NCBI GenBank assembly: GCA_902651635.1
Contig: CACRSC010001917.1
Location: 251,385-292,963 of the forward strand
Direction: 5' to 3'
Source: Mastigamoeba balamuthi
Taxonomy: Eukaryota; Evosea; Mastigamoebida; Mastigamoebidae
Length of the DNA: 41,579 nucleotides
Positions within the stretch are counted from its first letter, which is position 1. Each line of letters begins with the position of its first letter. This document shows, piece after piece, positions 32,211-41,579 of this stretch. The position numbers and the translations under genes were made by a program. The notes under the pieces were generated by a model. The model was not told where the DNA came from and did no database searches. It was given only the letters and a program-made list of their open reading frames with translations.

Positions 32211-32957
32211 CGTGGGGTGTTTTGTGGCGTCTGTCGCTCACCGGGTCACTTGAGAACACGAAAAAAGAAAGAGTGCTTGCCGTCGGCCCCGTTTTAACGG
32301 TCACGGATTTCTGGTGACGTCTGCTCTGTCTCGCTCCTGGCTCTTTGAAATGTCGGTTGTGCAGTGCCCCATCCTGCAGATCCTCCAGGTCCGACAGCAG
32401 CCCTTCAAAATCCGTGGCGCTGCCGCTGCGTCCTGCCTTGGCAGCTCCGCCACAGCAGGACATTCGTTTCTATCGGCTTTCGCAGGAGAGAGTACTCGGC
32501 GGGAGAGCGGGGGAAAGAGGGGAAAGACGGAACAAAGGGAAAAGGCAATTTTGGTGTGTTGAGTCAGATGTGCGGAGACGATGTCGTCGCCCTGTTCCCG
32601 AATGATCCTCGCAGACACATCGGCACAGCCCTCGAGAGCCCTGTCAGAATTGCGAGTGCTGCTGCAGCGAGCAAGACGCTGCGCTGCATCTGGAGCACTT
32701 GCGATCGGGGGGCACGCCTGGCAGTTTGGCGGTTGTGATCCACCGGAGGGTTGGTACCAGGTACTTTGCTTTCTTGTTGTGGTGTGCGGCAGCAAGCGCC
32801 GACAGTGCCTCGCGCCCTGTGCGGGCGCAGCGCGTAGACAATCAGCGGAGCGAGAATGCACGCCCACATGGCATTCCCACCACCAGGCCTCATGACGCGG
32901 CGAAACGGTATTCGTGAAAACCGCCCTGTCCCTCTTTGCCGATGAGCGGCTCGAGGC
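32211..32957. other. Region upstream of the protease, no gene assigned
   Basis: Several overlapping open frames on both strands. A minus-strand frame starting at 32463 (MSCCGGAAKAGRSG, then DFEGLLSDLEDLQ) looks like the start of a small protein, and one ending near 32580 begins with a signal-peptide-like MQRSVLLAAAALAIL, but neither continues convincingly. Recorded as undecided. Confidence 0.3.
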
Positions 32958-32960
32958 ATG

Positions 32961-33719
32961 ATGGTGCAGCATATCAACTCGTTGGAGCCGAATCTATTCA
33001 CCCTCGGGTCGGCGGTAAGCTGGTGGCTCTCGCAGCGCGGGGCTGACGACGCATAGGGCGCATGCGCCTGTGATACATCTGAAGCTCAGACAGTTCTGCA
33101 GCTGAGCCTCAGGGAGTGCGTTCTGGAGATGCCCGTGCACGAGTTGCTGTGCACCTGTTGTGGCGGTTGTGGCATCTGCCGGCGATTGTCGAGTCGGGCT
33201 TCTGCTCAATACGCACGTGCTGCTGGTTCTCAGGCTGCTCAATGTCAGAGGAACTGGGCTCGCGAGATATGAGCACTGGCTCCGAGCAGCAGCTGGGGCT
33301 GCATGATCAGTAGAGCGAGCCGCAGTGTGTGGAGATAGAGCAATGTCACGTGCCATATTCCTGGTTGAGATTCTCCGGCAGCAGTAGTGTCACTTACAAC
33401 GCTTAACTCGCAGAGGGAGGGGATGTATCCCTTGGCCCTAGTTCGCATCCGAGGTTCTGTTGTCCAACGTTTCTGATCATCTCTTTGGCAGGATGCCGGG
33501 TGGGTCCCGACGATCAGCGACACACAGGACCCCCGAGCCTTCATGGTCGGTGTCGCAGTCCTCTTCTCATTCCTCACGCACAGCTGTCCTCTTGAAAAAA
33601 GGGACTCCGAGTTCCAAGGGCTGATGACGGCTCTGTCTGACAATATTTTGCAGCCCTTGCTTTCCACCATCATGGCACTGTGCAATCATTTTTACAGTTT
33701 TGGTGAGAAGAGATGCTAA
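32961..33719 (+). CDS. Possible small multi-exon gene, unassigned
   Basis: A first exon (32961-33014, MVQHINSLEPNLFTLGSA) ends at a canonical GTAAGC donor. The last exon (about 33491-33719) follows a good pyrimidine-rich acceptor (CTCTTTGGCAG) and encodes WVPTISDTQDPRAFMVGVAV and a second amphipathic stretch before TAA. The PTISDT..P...F pattern with a following hydrophobic segment vaguely recalls the start of Frag1/DRAM-type membrane proteins, but that motif is normally N-terminal. The middle exon(s) cannot be fixed. The gene may be incomplete or decaying. Confidence 0.22.
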
Positions 33720-33879
33720 AAATCAAAAGCTCTGAGTTGAGGACAGGGTTTTCACTAGTGGTGGCTTGGTCTGAGGGTTTGGGAATGGTCTGTGGCAAGT
33801 GTGGCCTCTCTGTGAGATTGCAGGACCAATTGGTCTTTAGATTCGCCACTGTCTAAAATGTAGAGTGCCCAGAATAATC

Positions 33880-35340
33880 TGCACCACTGGAAAAGTCTGC
33901 ACTACTCTGAAAAACTCAATACGAATCCACAGGCAGTGAAAGCTTGCAAGGAACTTCTTAGATCTGAGGGACACACAATAGAAAATGATGAGGAGAAGGT
34001 TCTCTTCCTCATTCATCAGGGGTTCAGTGTGTGGAGAGCCACAGCAGCAGCAGATGTCCCGATACAGTTTTATTTAGGCACAAAAGTTGAAGGCCAAGAG
34101 ACGTGTGCCACACTCTGTGGGCTGAATGCCACAAATGATCGGGGAGGAGTCTGAGTGCCTCATCAACTGGATGGTTCTGTTCTTCAGCACAGAGGGGGAG
34201 GACCCAGAGTTAGCCAATGTCGTGAACGAGGTATTAATCACAGTTTATAAATAGAATCGTTCTTTTGTACAAAAGTCAAAAGATACCTTGTGATACATAG
34301 GCTATGAGGATTATTGAGGAACGTCACCAAGCAGACCCGATTGATATTTCCCCTTTCTAACCTTCCTCCATCAGCATACTCATTTCTGGAATTCTTCATA
34401 TTCAGCAGGTCAAAAAAGGAATGGATGAACAAGAAGATCTTTGCTTGTTGGGCAAAGAATGTGGTAATTCCTGAGGCAGAGAGAAGGCACACCATCATGC
34501 AAAGATCAAACTCTCCCATTATGATCTTCATGAACAGCCACTCATTGCACAACAACCCCAAGGCTCTCACCGATCTGTGGAGTCACAATGTTCATGTATA
34601 TACATTTCCTGCACATTCCACACATATTCTACAGCCACTGGACGTCAGTGTCTTCAGAGCATTCAAATCATACCTGACAAGGGAACTACATCTTCGGGGA
34701 ACCCCACAATGAACCTGCACCCACACCTGATGCCCTTCACCTCCTTTGCTGTCACCCTGACATGGGACCCTGCACCACACATGACCTCCACCTTGATAGG
34801 AAACAGGCATCTCAAGCAGCCCTTGTCCACCTGCTGAACATACAGGATGTTGCCAGGGTCACAGTGGCAATACCACTGATGGGCAGGAGTGGGACCATAC
34901 AGGTAATCAGCTTATCTGGTGTGTTCATAACAATTTGTGGGAAATACATATTTCCATTTCTTAACACTCTAGCATGATCTTTTTTGCTGAATATCTTTGA
35001 TCTGTACAGCAAGATTCATCACAATTCCAAACTCTTACTCACTGAGGAAAATGATGGCATTGACCCGGGAGTTGTATTTGTGGGCAATGAAATCAAACCT
35101 GTCACAGGCCACAGAGGTCATGGAGCTGCAGTTCAGTCAGATATTTTTGTGTAAGCATGAGGCCACCCTCCAGGAGACCACCACTGGGGGCCTGAGCCTG
35201 ATGAGCTGTAGGACATCTGGCCACAAACTGCGCTCCAATTTGAGAGGGTGCCCAGAAACACTTTTTTTTTGTGATACAGAACAGATGATAAAAAAATCAG
35301 CTTATACTTTGGTTTGTGCAATGTTCAGGGGAAAATAAAT
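33880..35340 (+). mobile_element. pogo/Tigger-like (DDE_1) transposase relic
   Basis: The frame at 34314-34712 contains a clear DDE_1 block: MNSHSLHNNPKALTDLWSHN, then VHVYTFPAHSTHILQPLDVS and VFRAFKSYL. In active members the position before SHS carries the second catalytic Asp; here it is Asn. Upstream (33936-34154) and downstream (34762-34911, 35009-35152) are further coding-like pieces with plausible splice sites (ACAG/GTAATC, TGTACAG/C) that do not align with known transposase motifs. No DNA-binding domain or terminal repeats were found. AT-richer than the flanking genes; inactive copy. Confidence 0.6.
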
Positions 35341-35551
35341 CCTGCCGCCATGGATGGTATCTGGCTTGCATGGCATGGTCTGCTACCAGGGGGAATCAAT
35401 CATCAGAAGTAACGCATAGCATCGCCATCAAGGATGAGCAGCGGATGGGTTTATTACTTAGAGGGAGGAGAGCCCGAGGCTGGGGAGGAGAGGAATAAGG
35501 ACCTCAGTCAGGCACGACGCCCTCTGCTGTCCAAAACGCGCGGTTTGTAGC

Positions 35552-37502
35552 TCAGGCATCAGGGTCCTCGATCGTGTCCTCGCGGCCCACACCGACGCCG
35601 ATCCAGCGCACAGGGCACCCGAGGAACTCGCTGATCTTGTGGACGTACGCCTGGGCGGCCGCGGGCAGCTCCTTGAACTTGCGGCACTGCGAGATGTCCT
35701 CGGACCAGCCCTCCATCTCCTCGTAGACCACCTCGAGCGCCCCGAGGTCGTCCGCGCAGGCGGGCATGCCCGTCAGCAGCTCGCCGTTGAGCTTGTACGC
35801 GACGCCGACGCGCAGGGGGTTGATGCCCGTCAGCACGTCGAGCTTGGTCAGGTTGACGACCGTGTAGCCGTTGATCCACGCCGTGTAGCGCAGCAGCACC
35901 AGGTCCAGCCACCCGCACCGCCTCGGCCTGCCCGTCGTCGTGCCCACCTCGTGGCCCACCGTCTGCAGGTGCTTGCCGACGGGGTGGTCCACTGCACGCG
36001 CCGGCCAGAGTCAATCGCCGCAAAAGAAGATACGGAATCGGGATGGATATCTCGCGGAGATATTTCGCGGAGATATGTTGCGTAGATCGCGTACCGATGC
36101 TGAGCTCGGTGGGGAAGGGGCCCTCGCCCACTCGGGTCGTGTAGGACTTGACGACGCCGATGATGTTGCCGAGCTTCGTGGGGGCGACGCCCAGACCGCA
36201 GGGGACGCCGCCAGTGCTCGCGTGCGACGACGTGACGTAGGGGTACGTGCCGAAGTCGATGTCGAGCATCGCGGCGTTGGCACCCTCGGCCATGACCCTG
36301 AGCAGAGGAGGGAGGGAGCGCACACGTCATCAGTGACGAAGAAGATTGGCAGAACGAAGATTTTTCGCGATTGATTCTCTGCGGATAAAAAGGATAATTC
36401 CTGGAACAGTCTGCCATGAAACCAAGAATTGCGAGTGTGGAGGGCTGTCTAGCAAGGAAACATGTGTAGTGTCCCGTGTAGAGCTTAGGAACGCTTGGCA
36501 GAGATCGAAATAGCCCCCCACTTTCCCCCTTCCCCCCCATTAAAGAGAGTGCAGCGTACTTCTTGCCGGCGATGATGGCGCGGTTGATGTACTCGACCGT
36601 GTCGATGATCATCGGGGCCACGCGGGCAGCGATGCCCCTGTAGCGCTCGATCTCGGCCTCCACGTCGACGACGAGGCCCGGGAACCTCGAGACGTAGGCG
36701 GCCGCCAGCTGGCGGTACCTCGGCACAAAGTGCGTGTCGAACTTGAGGAGGTCGCACATGCGCAGGCCCACGCGCGAGGCCTTGTCGGCGTAGGTTGGCC
36801 CGATGCCCTTCCTGAGGGGGTTTTCGCGATGCATTTTTAGATTTCAATCTGCTGATGCAAAAAAGGCCCCCTGGGCTGCTTTCCCCCGCACCTCGTGGTG
36901 CCGATCTTGCTGCCCTGGGCGCGCGCGCCCTCCTGGAGGCCGTCGACCGCCATGTGGACGTCCATGACGATGTGCGCGCGGTCCGAGATCTTGAGCCTGT
37001 CTGCGGGCGGCGAAAACGAGCAACAGAGGCAAAAGACACCGTCAATTCACCGCCCCAATTCAATTCGGCCGCGATTGGCGGAGAGACGGGGATGAGAGGA
37101 GGGAGGGGAGGGGGCAGAGGCGCACCAGAGACCTTGACGCCGTTCTTCTCGACGTCGGCCATCTCGGCGAGCAGCGTGGGGATGTGCACGACGACGCCGT
37201 TGCCGATGATGCCGGTCACGGTGGGGTGCAGCAGGCCCGAGGGCAGCAGGTGGAACGCGTACTTCTTGCCCTCGACCCACAGCGTGTGCCCGGCGTTGGA
37301 CCCGCCGTTGAAGCTGCGCACGAGGGGGGCGCACGCATGCAGATGCAGCGGAAGCCGGAGCGGGGGGGCCGCACAGACGGCAACACAGGGAACCGGAGCA
37401 GGTGAGCGAGTGAACAATGAGAAAAACTCGTGAAACAAACAGCGGCGCCGGGCGAGCGGGGCGCACCGGCAGCAGAGGTCAAACTCCTTGCTGAGCGCGT
37501 CG

Positions 37503-37545
<43 letters not shown>

Positions 37546-37582
37546 TCACGCAGACCCCATTCGTAAGACCCAGGTCGCCCAT
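35552..37582 (-). CDS. ADSS: Adenylosuccinate synthetase
   Basis: Joins IMP and aspartate with GTP to form adenylosuccinate, the first step from IMP to AMP. Six exons: 37582-37467, 37313-37126, 37000-36892, 36811-36560, 36297-36095 and 35991-35552, giving 435 residues, the normal length. Motifs include the P-loop region [11 protein letters not shown] (15-25), [71 protein letters not shown] (read across exon 5), [27 protein letters not shown] and the C-terminal Asp/Lys region. All five introns are GT-AG and most begin GTGCG or GTACG. Intron 5 carries several GATAT elements. No transit peptide. The gene is divergent from the methyltransferase-like gene, 241 bases apart. Confidence 0.96.
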
Positions 37583-37753
37583 GAGTGAAGACAGAAAGAA
37601 AGAAAGACCAAAAATGACGTCCCTACCCACGTAATCGCTGACTTCGGCCCCCCACCCGGATCTTCACGAAAGTTCCCCTCTGCTACCGGTGTGCACATGC
37701 AAAGGTGCCAACCATGCTCTGGTCCCCCCCCCTTCAGCAGTGCGAGCATTCGC

Positions 37754-37780
37754 GAGATAAGATTCACACGGGATATTCCC
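37754..37780 (+). promoter_or_regulatory. GATAA/GATATTCCC element before methyltransferase-like gene
   Basis: GAGATAAGATTCACACGGGATATTCCC lies 44-70 bases upstream of the ATG at 37824. It may serve the divergent ADSS gene as well. Role inferred. Confidence 0.35.
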
Positions 37781-37823
37781 AACCGGATGCAGCCGAAATC
37801 TCCGGGGAAATCCATGCGCAGCG

Positions 37824-38447
37824 ATGCCGCAGCTGCGCGCCGTGCGGTGGTCGCGCGAGGACTTCTACGCGGCGCCCGACAAGCCCGAGTTCCTCGCGGC
37901 TTCGCTGGGGGCGCCGCGCCTCATGAGCTGGCCCCCGGACCGCGGCTCCGCCCGGTCGCTCGCGCAGTCGCTTCGCTCGCGCGGGTGCCGCGGCGCGGTG
38001 AGCGTCGGGTGCGGCACGGGCGTCATCGAGTGGCTCCTCTCGGAGTTCCTACCCGTGCGCGCCGTGGACCTCTGGCGCCCCACGGACCCCTGGTGCGAGC
38101 TGGTGCCCGAGCTGAGCCCCGGGGCCTACGAATGCGTGCTGGACCCCGTTTCTAGAAACATCGAGCTGGCTGACGTGGCACCGGCAGAGGCACTGGCGTT
38201 CTTCTGGCCCATGCCGTGCTGCATGTGCACGCGCTACGCCCGGGAGTACAGGGGGCCGTGCATCGTCGTGGGCCCCGCACAGATCGAGGGCGAGGAGGCA
38301 CACAGGTTCGCCCGGGAGCTCTCTGGCTCGGGGTGGACAGTTTCCGAGAATTACGAGTGGCCCGGGAAGAGACCGACGACGGTCGCAGTGTTCGTCAGGC
38401 AGCAGCCCCAAAAAGGAGAACCATCGCCCGGGGAATCGCCGCAATAA
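37824..38447 (+). CDS. Methyltransferase-like protein
   Basis: Intronless gene of 207 residues. The segment GAVSVGCGTGVIEWLLSE (about 56-73) resembles motif I of Rossmann-type S-adenosylmethionine methyltransferases (hydrophobic strand, GxGxG-like turn, helix). It is followed at the expected spacing by an acidic end of strand two (PVRAVDLW). Later strands (ALAFFWPMP, GPCIVVGP and TTVAVFVRQ) fit the alternating fold. No catalytic NPPY or similar motif is visible, so the substrate class is unknown, and it may be a non-catalytic relative. The ATG is the first in the frame after promoter-like sequence. It is tandem with FCF2, whose start is 91 bases beyond the stop. Confidence 0.6.
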   Translation: MPQLRAVRWSREDFYAAPDKPEFLAASLGAPRLMSWPPDRGSARSLAQSLRSRGCRGAVSVGCGTGVIEWLLSEFLPVRAVDLWRPTDPWCELVPELSPGAYECVLDPVSRNIELADVAPAEALAFFWPMPCCMCTRYAREYRGPCIVVGPAQIEGEEAHRFARELSGSGWTVSENYEWPGKRPTTVAVFVRQQPQKGEPSPGESPQ

Positions 38448-38448
38448 A
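38443..38448 (+). terminator. AATAAA overlapping the methyltransferase-like stop codon
   Basis: The TAA stop (38445-38447) is contained in AATAAA. If used as a polyadenylation signal, the 3' UTR would be very short, which fits the 91-base gap to FCF2. Confidence 0.35.
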
Positions 38449-38490
38449 AAATCTCGGGCGGATACTCTTCTGTTTGCATCAACAGCGCGC

Positions 38491-38511
38491 GAAGATATAG
38501 CGAAGATATTC
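38491..38511 (+). promoter_or_regulatory. Tandem GAAGATAT elements upstream of FCF2
   Basis: GAAGATATAGCGAAGATATTC contains two copies of GCGAAGATAT in direct order, 28-48 bases upstream of the FCF2 ATG. Clearest example of the recurrent element in the window. Confidence 0.5.
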
Positions 38512-38538
38512 TAGTGCTGTGCTGAGCCCTTAGCGGGA

Positions 38539-39449
38539 ATGACGACCCTCTTCGAGCGCCTCTCGGCTCTCTACGCATTCCCGTGCGCCCGCGCGTGCCT
38601 CCCCCGAGCCTGCCTGACACGCCCCTCGCAGCGCACTGAAGCCCATCGGCCTCGATCCCCTGGACAAGCATCTGGACCAGTGCGCCAGATATCTGCCCCC
38701 GAAGATTCTCTCTCTCTCTCTCCCCTCCTTCCGCGCGCGCGCAGAGGGGCCCACTCGCTCACGCACGCGCCCTTTCCCCCCTCGCCCGCAGTGGCCTGGG
38801 GCTCAAGGAGGACACCATCGGGGGCAAGGAGGCGGACCCCCTCCGCAGCCTCTCGGCGAACCAGGAGAGCGCGGCAGAGACGGAGCGCATGAAGGAGCTG
38901 CTCAGGTCGGCGCCCTCCGCACCAATTCAATTGATTTGATGCCCCCAAATTGATTTGGCTGAAATTTCCTCCTCCTCCCCGCGCAGCAAGAGCGTGCTGG
39001 ACGCGGCGGAGAAGAAGGGGTCGATACCGGACGCCAAGAGGGAGGCGGAGCAGGCGAGGAAGCAGGCGCCCAAGACGGCGGGCAAGGGCTGGTTCGACCT
39101 GCCGGCGACGCCGCTGACGCCCGAGATACTGCGCGACATGAAGCTCATCCACATGCGCACGCTGCTCGACCGCTCGACGGCCCACAAGCGCGTCGAGCGC
39201 CACGGCTTCAGGCCGCCCAAGTTCTTCGAGATCGGGACGGTCGTGCCCGGGGCCGCCGAGCACTTCACGGCGGGCACCAAGCGCAGCCGCAGGCGGACGG
39301 TCGTCCAGCAGGTGCTCGAGAACGTGCGCCTGCGCCAGGACATACGCAGCAAGTTCTCCAAGCTCGTCACGTCCAAGAAGTACGGCGGCCGCCTGAGCGT
39401 CAGGAAGAAGGCCCCCGCCAAGAAGGGCGCGTGGAAGAAGAGGCACTGA
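38539..39449 (+). CDS. FCF2: Fcf2-type pre-rRNA processing protein (DNTTIP2 C-terminal homologue)
   Basis: Component of early 40S ribosome assembly needed for cleavage of 35S pre-rRNA in yeast. Four exons: 38539-38582, 38632-38679, 38792-38905 and 38987-39449, giving 222 residues, very close to yeast Fcf2. The Fcf2 domain (about 95-190) reads TAGKGWFDLPATPLTPEILR, DMKLIHMRTLLDR, PPKFFEIGTVV and RRRTVVQQVLEN; the tail is Lys/Arg-rich (VRKKAPAKKGAWKKRH), suiting a nucleolar protein. The 48-base exon 2 encodes ALKPIGLDPLDKHLDH-like sequence and is exactly 16 codons, with the same phase 2 on both sides, so it could be skipped without a frame change. Introns 1 and 2 both begin GTGCGCC. Exon 1 is short, so the start is less certain than the rest. 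Confidence 0.9.
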
Positions 39450-39653
39450 GCCCCCGGCACAGCAAACAGAGCTCGCTTAGTACGTCCTTTCCGAGCCGCT
39501 CTGGGGCCAACTGTTTTTGTGTGTGCTACATGTATGTGTCTGTCTGTGGGCCTTACGCAAAAAAAAGTAAAGAAAAAAAGAGAACCACATAGGGCTTAGT
39601 AGTCCGAGAGAAGAGGAGGATACGGAGGGGTTAGAGTGAGTTCCCCCAAGTGT

Positions 39654-41579
39654 TCAGGTGATGCGGATGGGCTGCTCGCCGGGGTACTGCTGCAGGAACG
39701 ACGCGCGGGCGCACGGGCAGCACGTGGGCCACCCGTCGAGCGGGTCCAGGTAGAACATGTCCAGCTTCAGCGACCGCGCGCAGACCCTGCACGTCACGCA
39801 CTCGACGTGGAACGAGTGCTCGGCCTGCGCAGGACGAGGCACTCAGTGCACGATGGGAGAGAGAGGGGGGGGGGAAGGCCGCTGCGCACAAGTCGGATGT
39901 AGACGCCCGAGGAGAGGGGCCGCGTGCAGGCCACGCAGCGCTTGACAAAGAGCTCCGAGTAGTCGGGGACGCAGTAGACGCGGCCCTCGTGGCGCATGAA
40001 CTCCGAGGCGATGGGCATGCCGCACTCGGCGCACTTGAAGCAGTCCGAGTGGAAGCACATGCCGCCCGCGACCTTGTACGACGCGTCCTCGATGGGCAGC
40101 GAGCACGTCGCGCAGCGCGGCAGCACCTCCTCGGCGTAGCACGTCGCGCACCACGTCTGCCCCTCGACCTCGCGGAACCTCAGGTCCTCGAGCGCCTTGC
40201 CGCAGTGCGCGCAGGCCAGGCAGGCCCTGTGCATCTTGCGGCCCAGCGCGACCACCACGCCGACCTGCGGCAGCATCGCCCGCTGGCAGACCGCGCACAG
40301 CTCGAGCCGCGGCAGCTCCTGCCTCGGCGACGCGGGAGGCGTGGGCGGGGGCGGGGGCTCGAGCGGGGGCAGCGGCGCCTGCTCGCGCGGCCGCCCCAGC
40401 GCGAGGTCGCTCTGCTTCGTCGTGGGCGACGGCAGCCGCCTCGTCCACGAGCTGCACCGCGGGCGCGGGGCGTCGTTCTCGGGCTTGGGCGGCAGCAGCG
40501 GCACGGGCAGCTCCGAGCAGCTGCGGTGCAGCTCGGGCGACGGCGCCCTGCTGCACTCGTAGCAGATCGGCCGCTTGCCCTCGACCGTGTACGTGTCGCC
40601 CGAGAGCAGGTGCTTGTGGCAGACGTCGCACTTGAAGCAGTACCGGTGCCACACGCCGTCCCCCGCCTCGATGCAGTCGCCCTCCACAATCTGCGAGCAC
40701 GCCCACCCGTGAGGAGGGGGCACGTGCAGAGAGAGCGCGGCTGCTGTGGTGGTGGTCACCTCGCCGCAGGCCTCGCAGAAGTTGAAGAAGTGCGTCTCTC
40801 CCCGGTCCTTGTCCTTGGAGACAGCGCACCTGACGCACAGCGGCTGGTCCGACGAGTCGAACGTGCACTTGTCCCCCTGAGCAGCACGCACAGTCAGGCT
40901 GGGCCAAGGGCGAGGAGAGACGAGGTACGTACGACGTGCTGCTTGCAGCTGGAGCAGAACGTGCAGCTCCAGTGCCATGCGTTCTGCCTGCGACGAGCAC
41001 GGGGTGAGCCCCAGGGGCCACAGAGCAGGCGCACCCGCAGTGGACAGAGAGGTCGCCCTTGTTGATGATCTTGCCGCACGTGCAGCACCTGACAGCGTCT
41101 TCCTCGTCGTCGTTGCTGAACTCCTTGAAGAACAGTTGGATCTGTGCGTTGGCCACAGCAGTTTAGGCGCGGCAACCAGCCAACACGAAGCGCCGTCGCA
41201 CGTAGAAGTTGGGGCTGAAGGTCTTGTGCGAGGTGTCCTTGCAGGCGGCGTCGAGGTCGTGCTTCCAGAGGCAGAGGTTCTCGCCCACAAACGCGGTGTG
41301 AATCGTGAAGGCGAACATCTTGCACTTGCTCGTCTTGTGGAAGAACTGTATCCGCGTCTCGTTCGAGATGATCGTGTTGTCGCACGGGATGCTCATCACG
41401 CCGTCGCCCCTCGACCCCTTGAGCGGCTTGGACTTGTAGACTGTCATGTTCCTCTGGTTGATCGCAATCCACGGCTCTGCGCGCCACGCCAATCAAGCCA
41501 ATCAGCGACTGCTCGCACTGGAGAAAAACAAAGCAGGCAAAGCACACAGCGCAAAGTGCGCTCGACCGAGGAGAGACGG
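39654..41579 (-). CDS. PTEN-type C2 domain fused to five LIM domains (5' end outside window)
   Basis: Exons seen: 41476-41187, 41141-41035, 40987-40933, 40876-40760, 40690-39890 and 39824-39654; all joins keep phase. The first encodes a C2 domain of the PTEN/tensin kind (TVYKSKPLKG, ETRIQFFHKTSKCKMFAFTI, HTAFV, LWKHDLDAACKD, then TFSPNFYV, which mirrors PTEN's SPNFKV end). Five LIM zinc-finger pairs follow: CCTCGKIINKG, CEACGEIVEGD, CAVCQRAML, CATCSLPIED and CVACTRPLSS mark their starts. A Pro-rich linker with PPLEPPPPPTPP lies between LIM2 and LIM3. LIM1 is spread over three exons. A phosphatase domain would be expected upstream of the C2 domain, but the 41477-41579 sequence does not show it. 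Probably a cytoskeletal or membrane-linked scaffold. Confidence 0.82.

Noticed and set aside
33936-34154. CENP-B or HTH DNA-binding domain of the pogo-like element
   Set aside because: The frame contains a helical basic segment but lacks the recognisable CENP-B box-binding pattern, so no domain was assigned.
1-41579. tRNA, rRNA genes or CRISPR arrays
   Set aside because: No cloverleaf with a T-loop GGTTCGA pattern, no rRNA core sequence and no regularly spaced repeats were seen by eye; structured small RNAs could be missed without a covariance search.

Overview
This is a stretch of nuclear DNA from an intron-bearing eukaryote, most likely a free-living protist. The genes are GC-rich, packed a few hundred bases apart on both strands, and cut by many short introns. 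I reconstructed 45 introns by requiring phase-compatible joins and conserved protein sequence across each junction. Intron-free translations of most genes are frameshifted, so the exon models below should be used rather than single ORFs. The lineage is an inference. The ATP sulfurylase is the short, zinc-containing type of sulfate-reducing bacteria and carries an organelle-like N-terminal extension. That combination is known from Archamoebae (Entamoeba, Mastigamoeba), and the GC content would suit a Mastigamoeba-like species better than Entamoeba.

Layout. 1-1700: decayed minus-strand coding remnants running off the left edge. 1753-14025: a housekeeping block with VPS18 (-), a 3CxxC zinc protein (+), a DDX55/Spb4 helicase (-), ATP sulfurylase (+), a CAMK-like kinase (-) and a Tctex-type dynein light chain (+). 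14414-18166: a broken gene or gene pair with an FG-GAP beta-propeller, one membrane span and a PARP-like ADP-ribosyltransferase domain. 18167-22640: an AT-rich island with a Tc1/mariner transposase relic, a possible Helitron-like fragment and AT-rich repeats. 22640-28937: a UIM-containing peptidyl-tRNA hydrolase 2 (-), a Q-rich ubiquitin-like protein (-) and the CPSF73 endonuclease (+). 29070-29974: an orphan gene (+). 30614-32210: a secreted papain-like protease with a Cys-rich tail (-). 32211-35551: a gene-poor stretch with unassigned exons and a pogo/Tigger-like transposase relic. 35552-41579: adenylosuccinate synthetase (-), a methyltransferase-like protein (+), FCF2 (+), and the 3' part of a gene joining a PTEN-type C2 domain to five LIM domains (-), which runs off the right edge.

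No operon logic is visible; neighbours are mostly divergent or convergent and functionally unrelated. Several fit common themes: ribosome biogenesis (DDX55, FCF2), RNA 3' processing (CPSF73), ubiquitin-linked translation or quality control (PTH2 with UIM, UBL protein), endolysosomal traffic and proteolysis (VPS18, cysteine protease), and sulfate activation. The most interesting features are a high share of GC-AG introns, a GATAT/GATAC element close upstream of at least eight start codons, the C2-LIM5 fusion, the UIM-PTH2 fusion, and the damaged receptor-like propeller-TM-ADP-ribosyltransferase locus.
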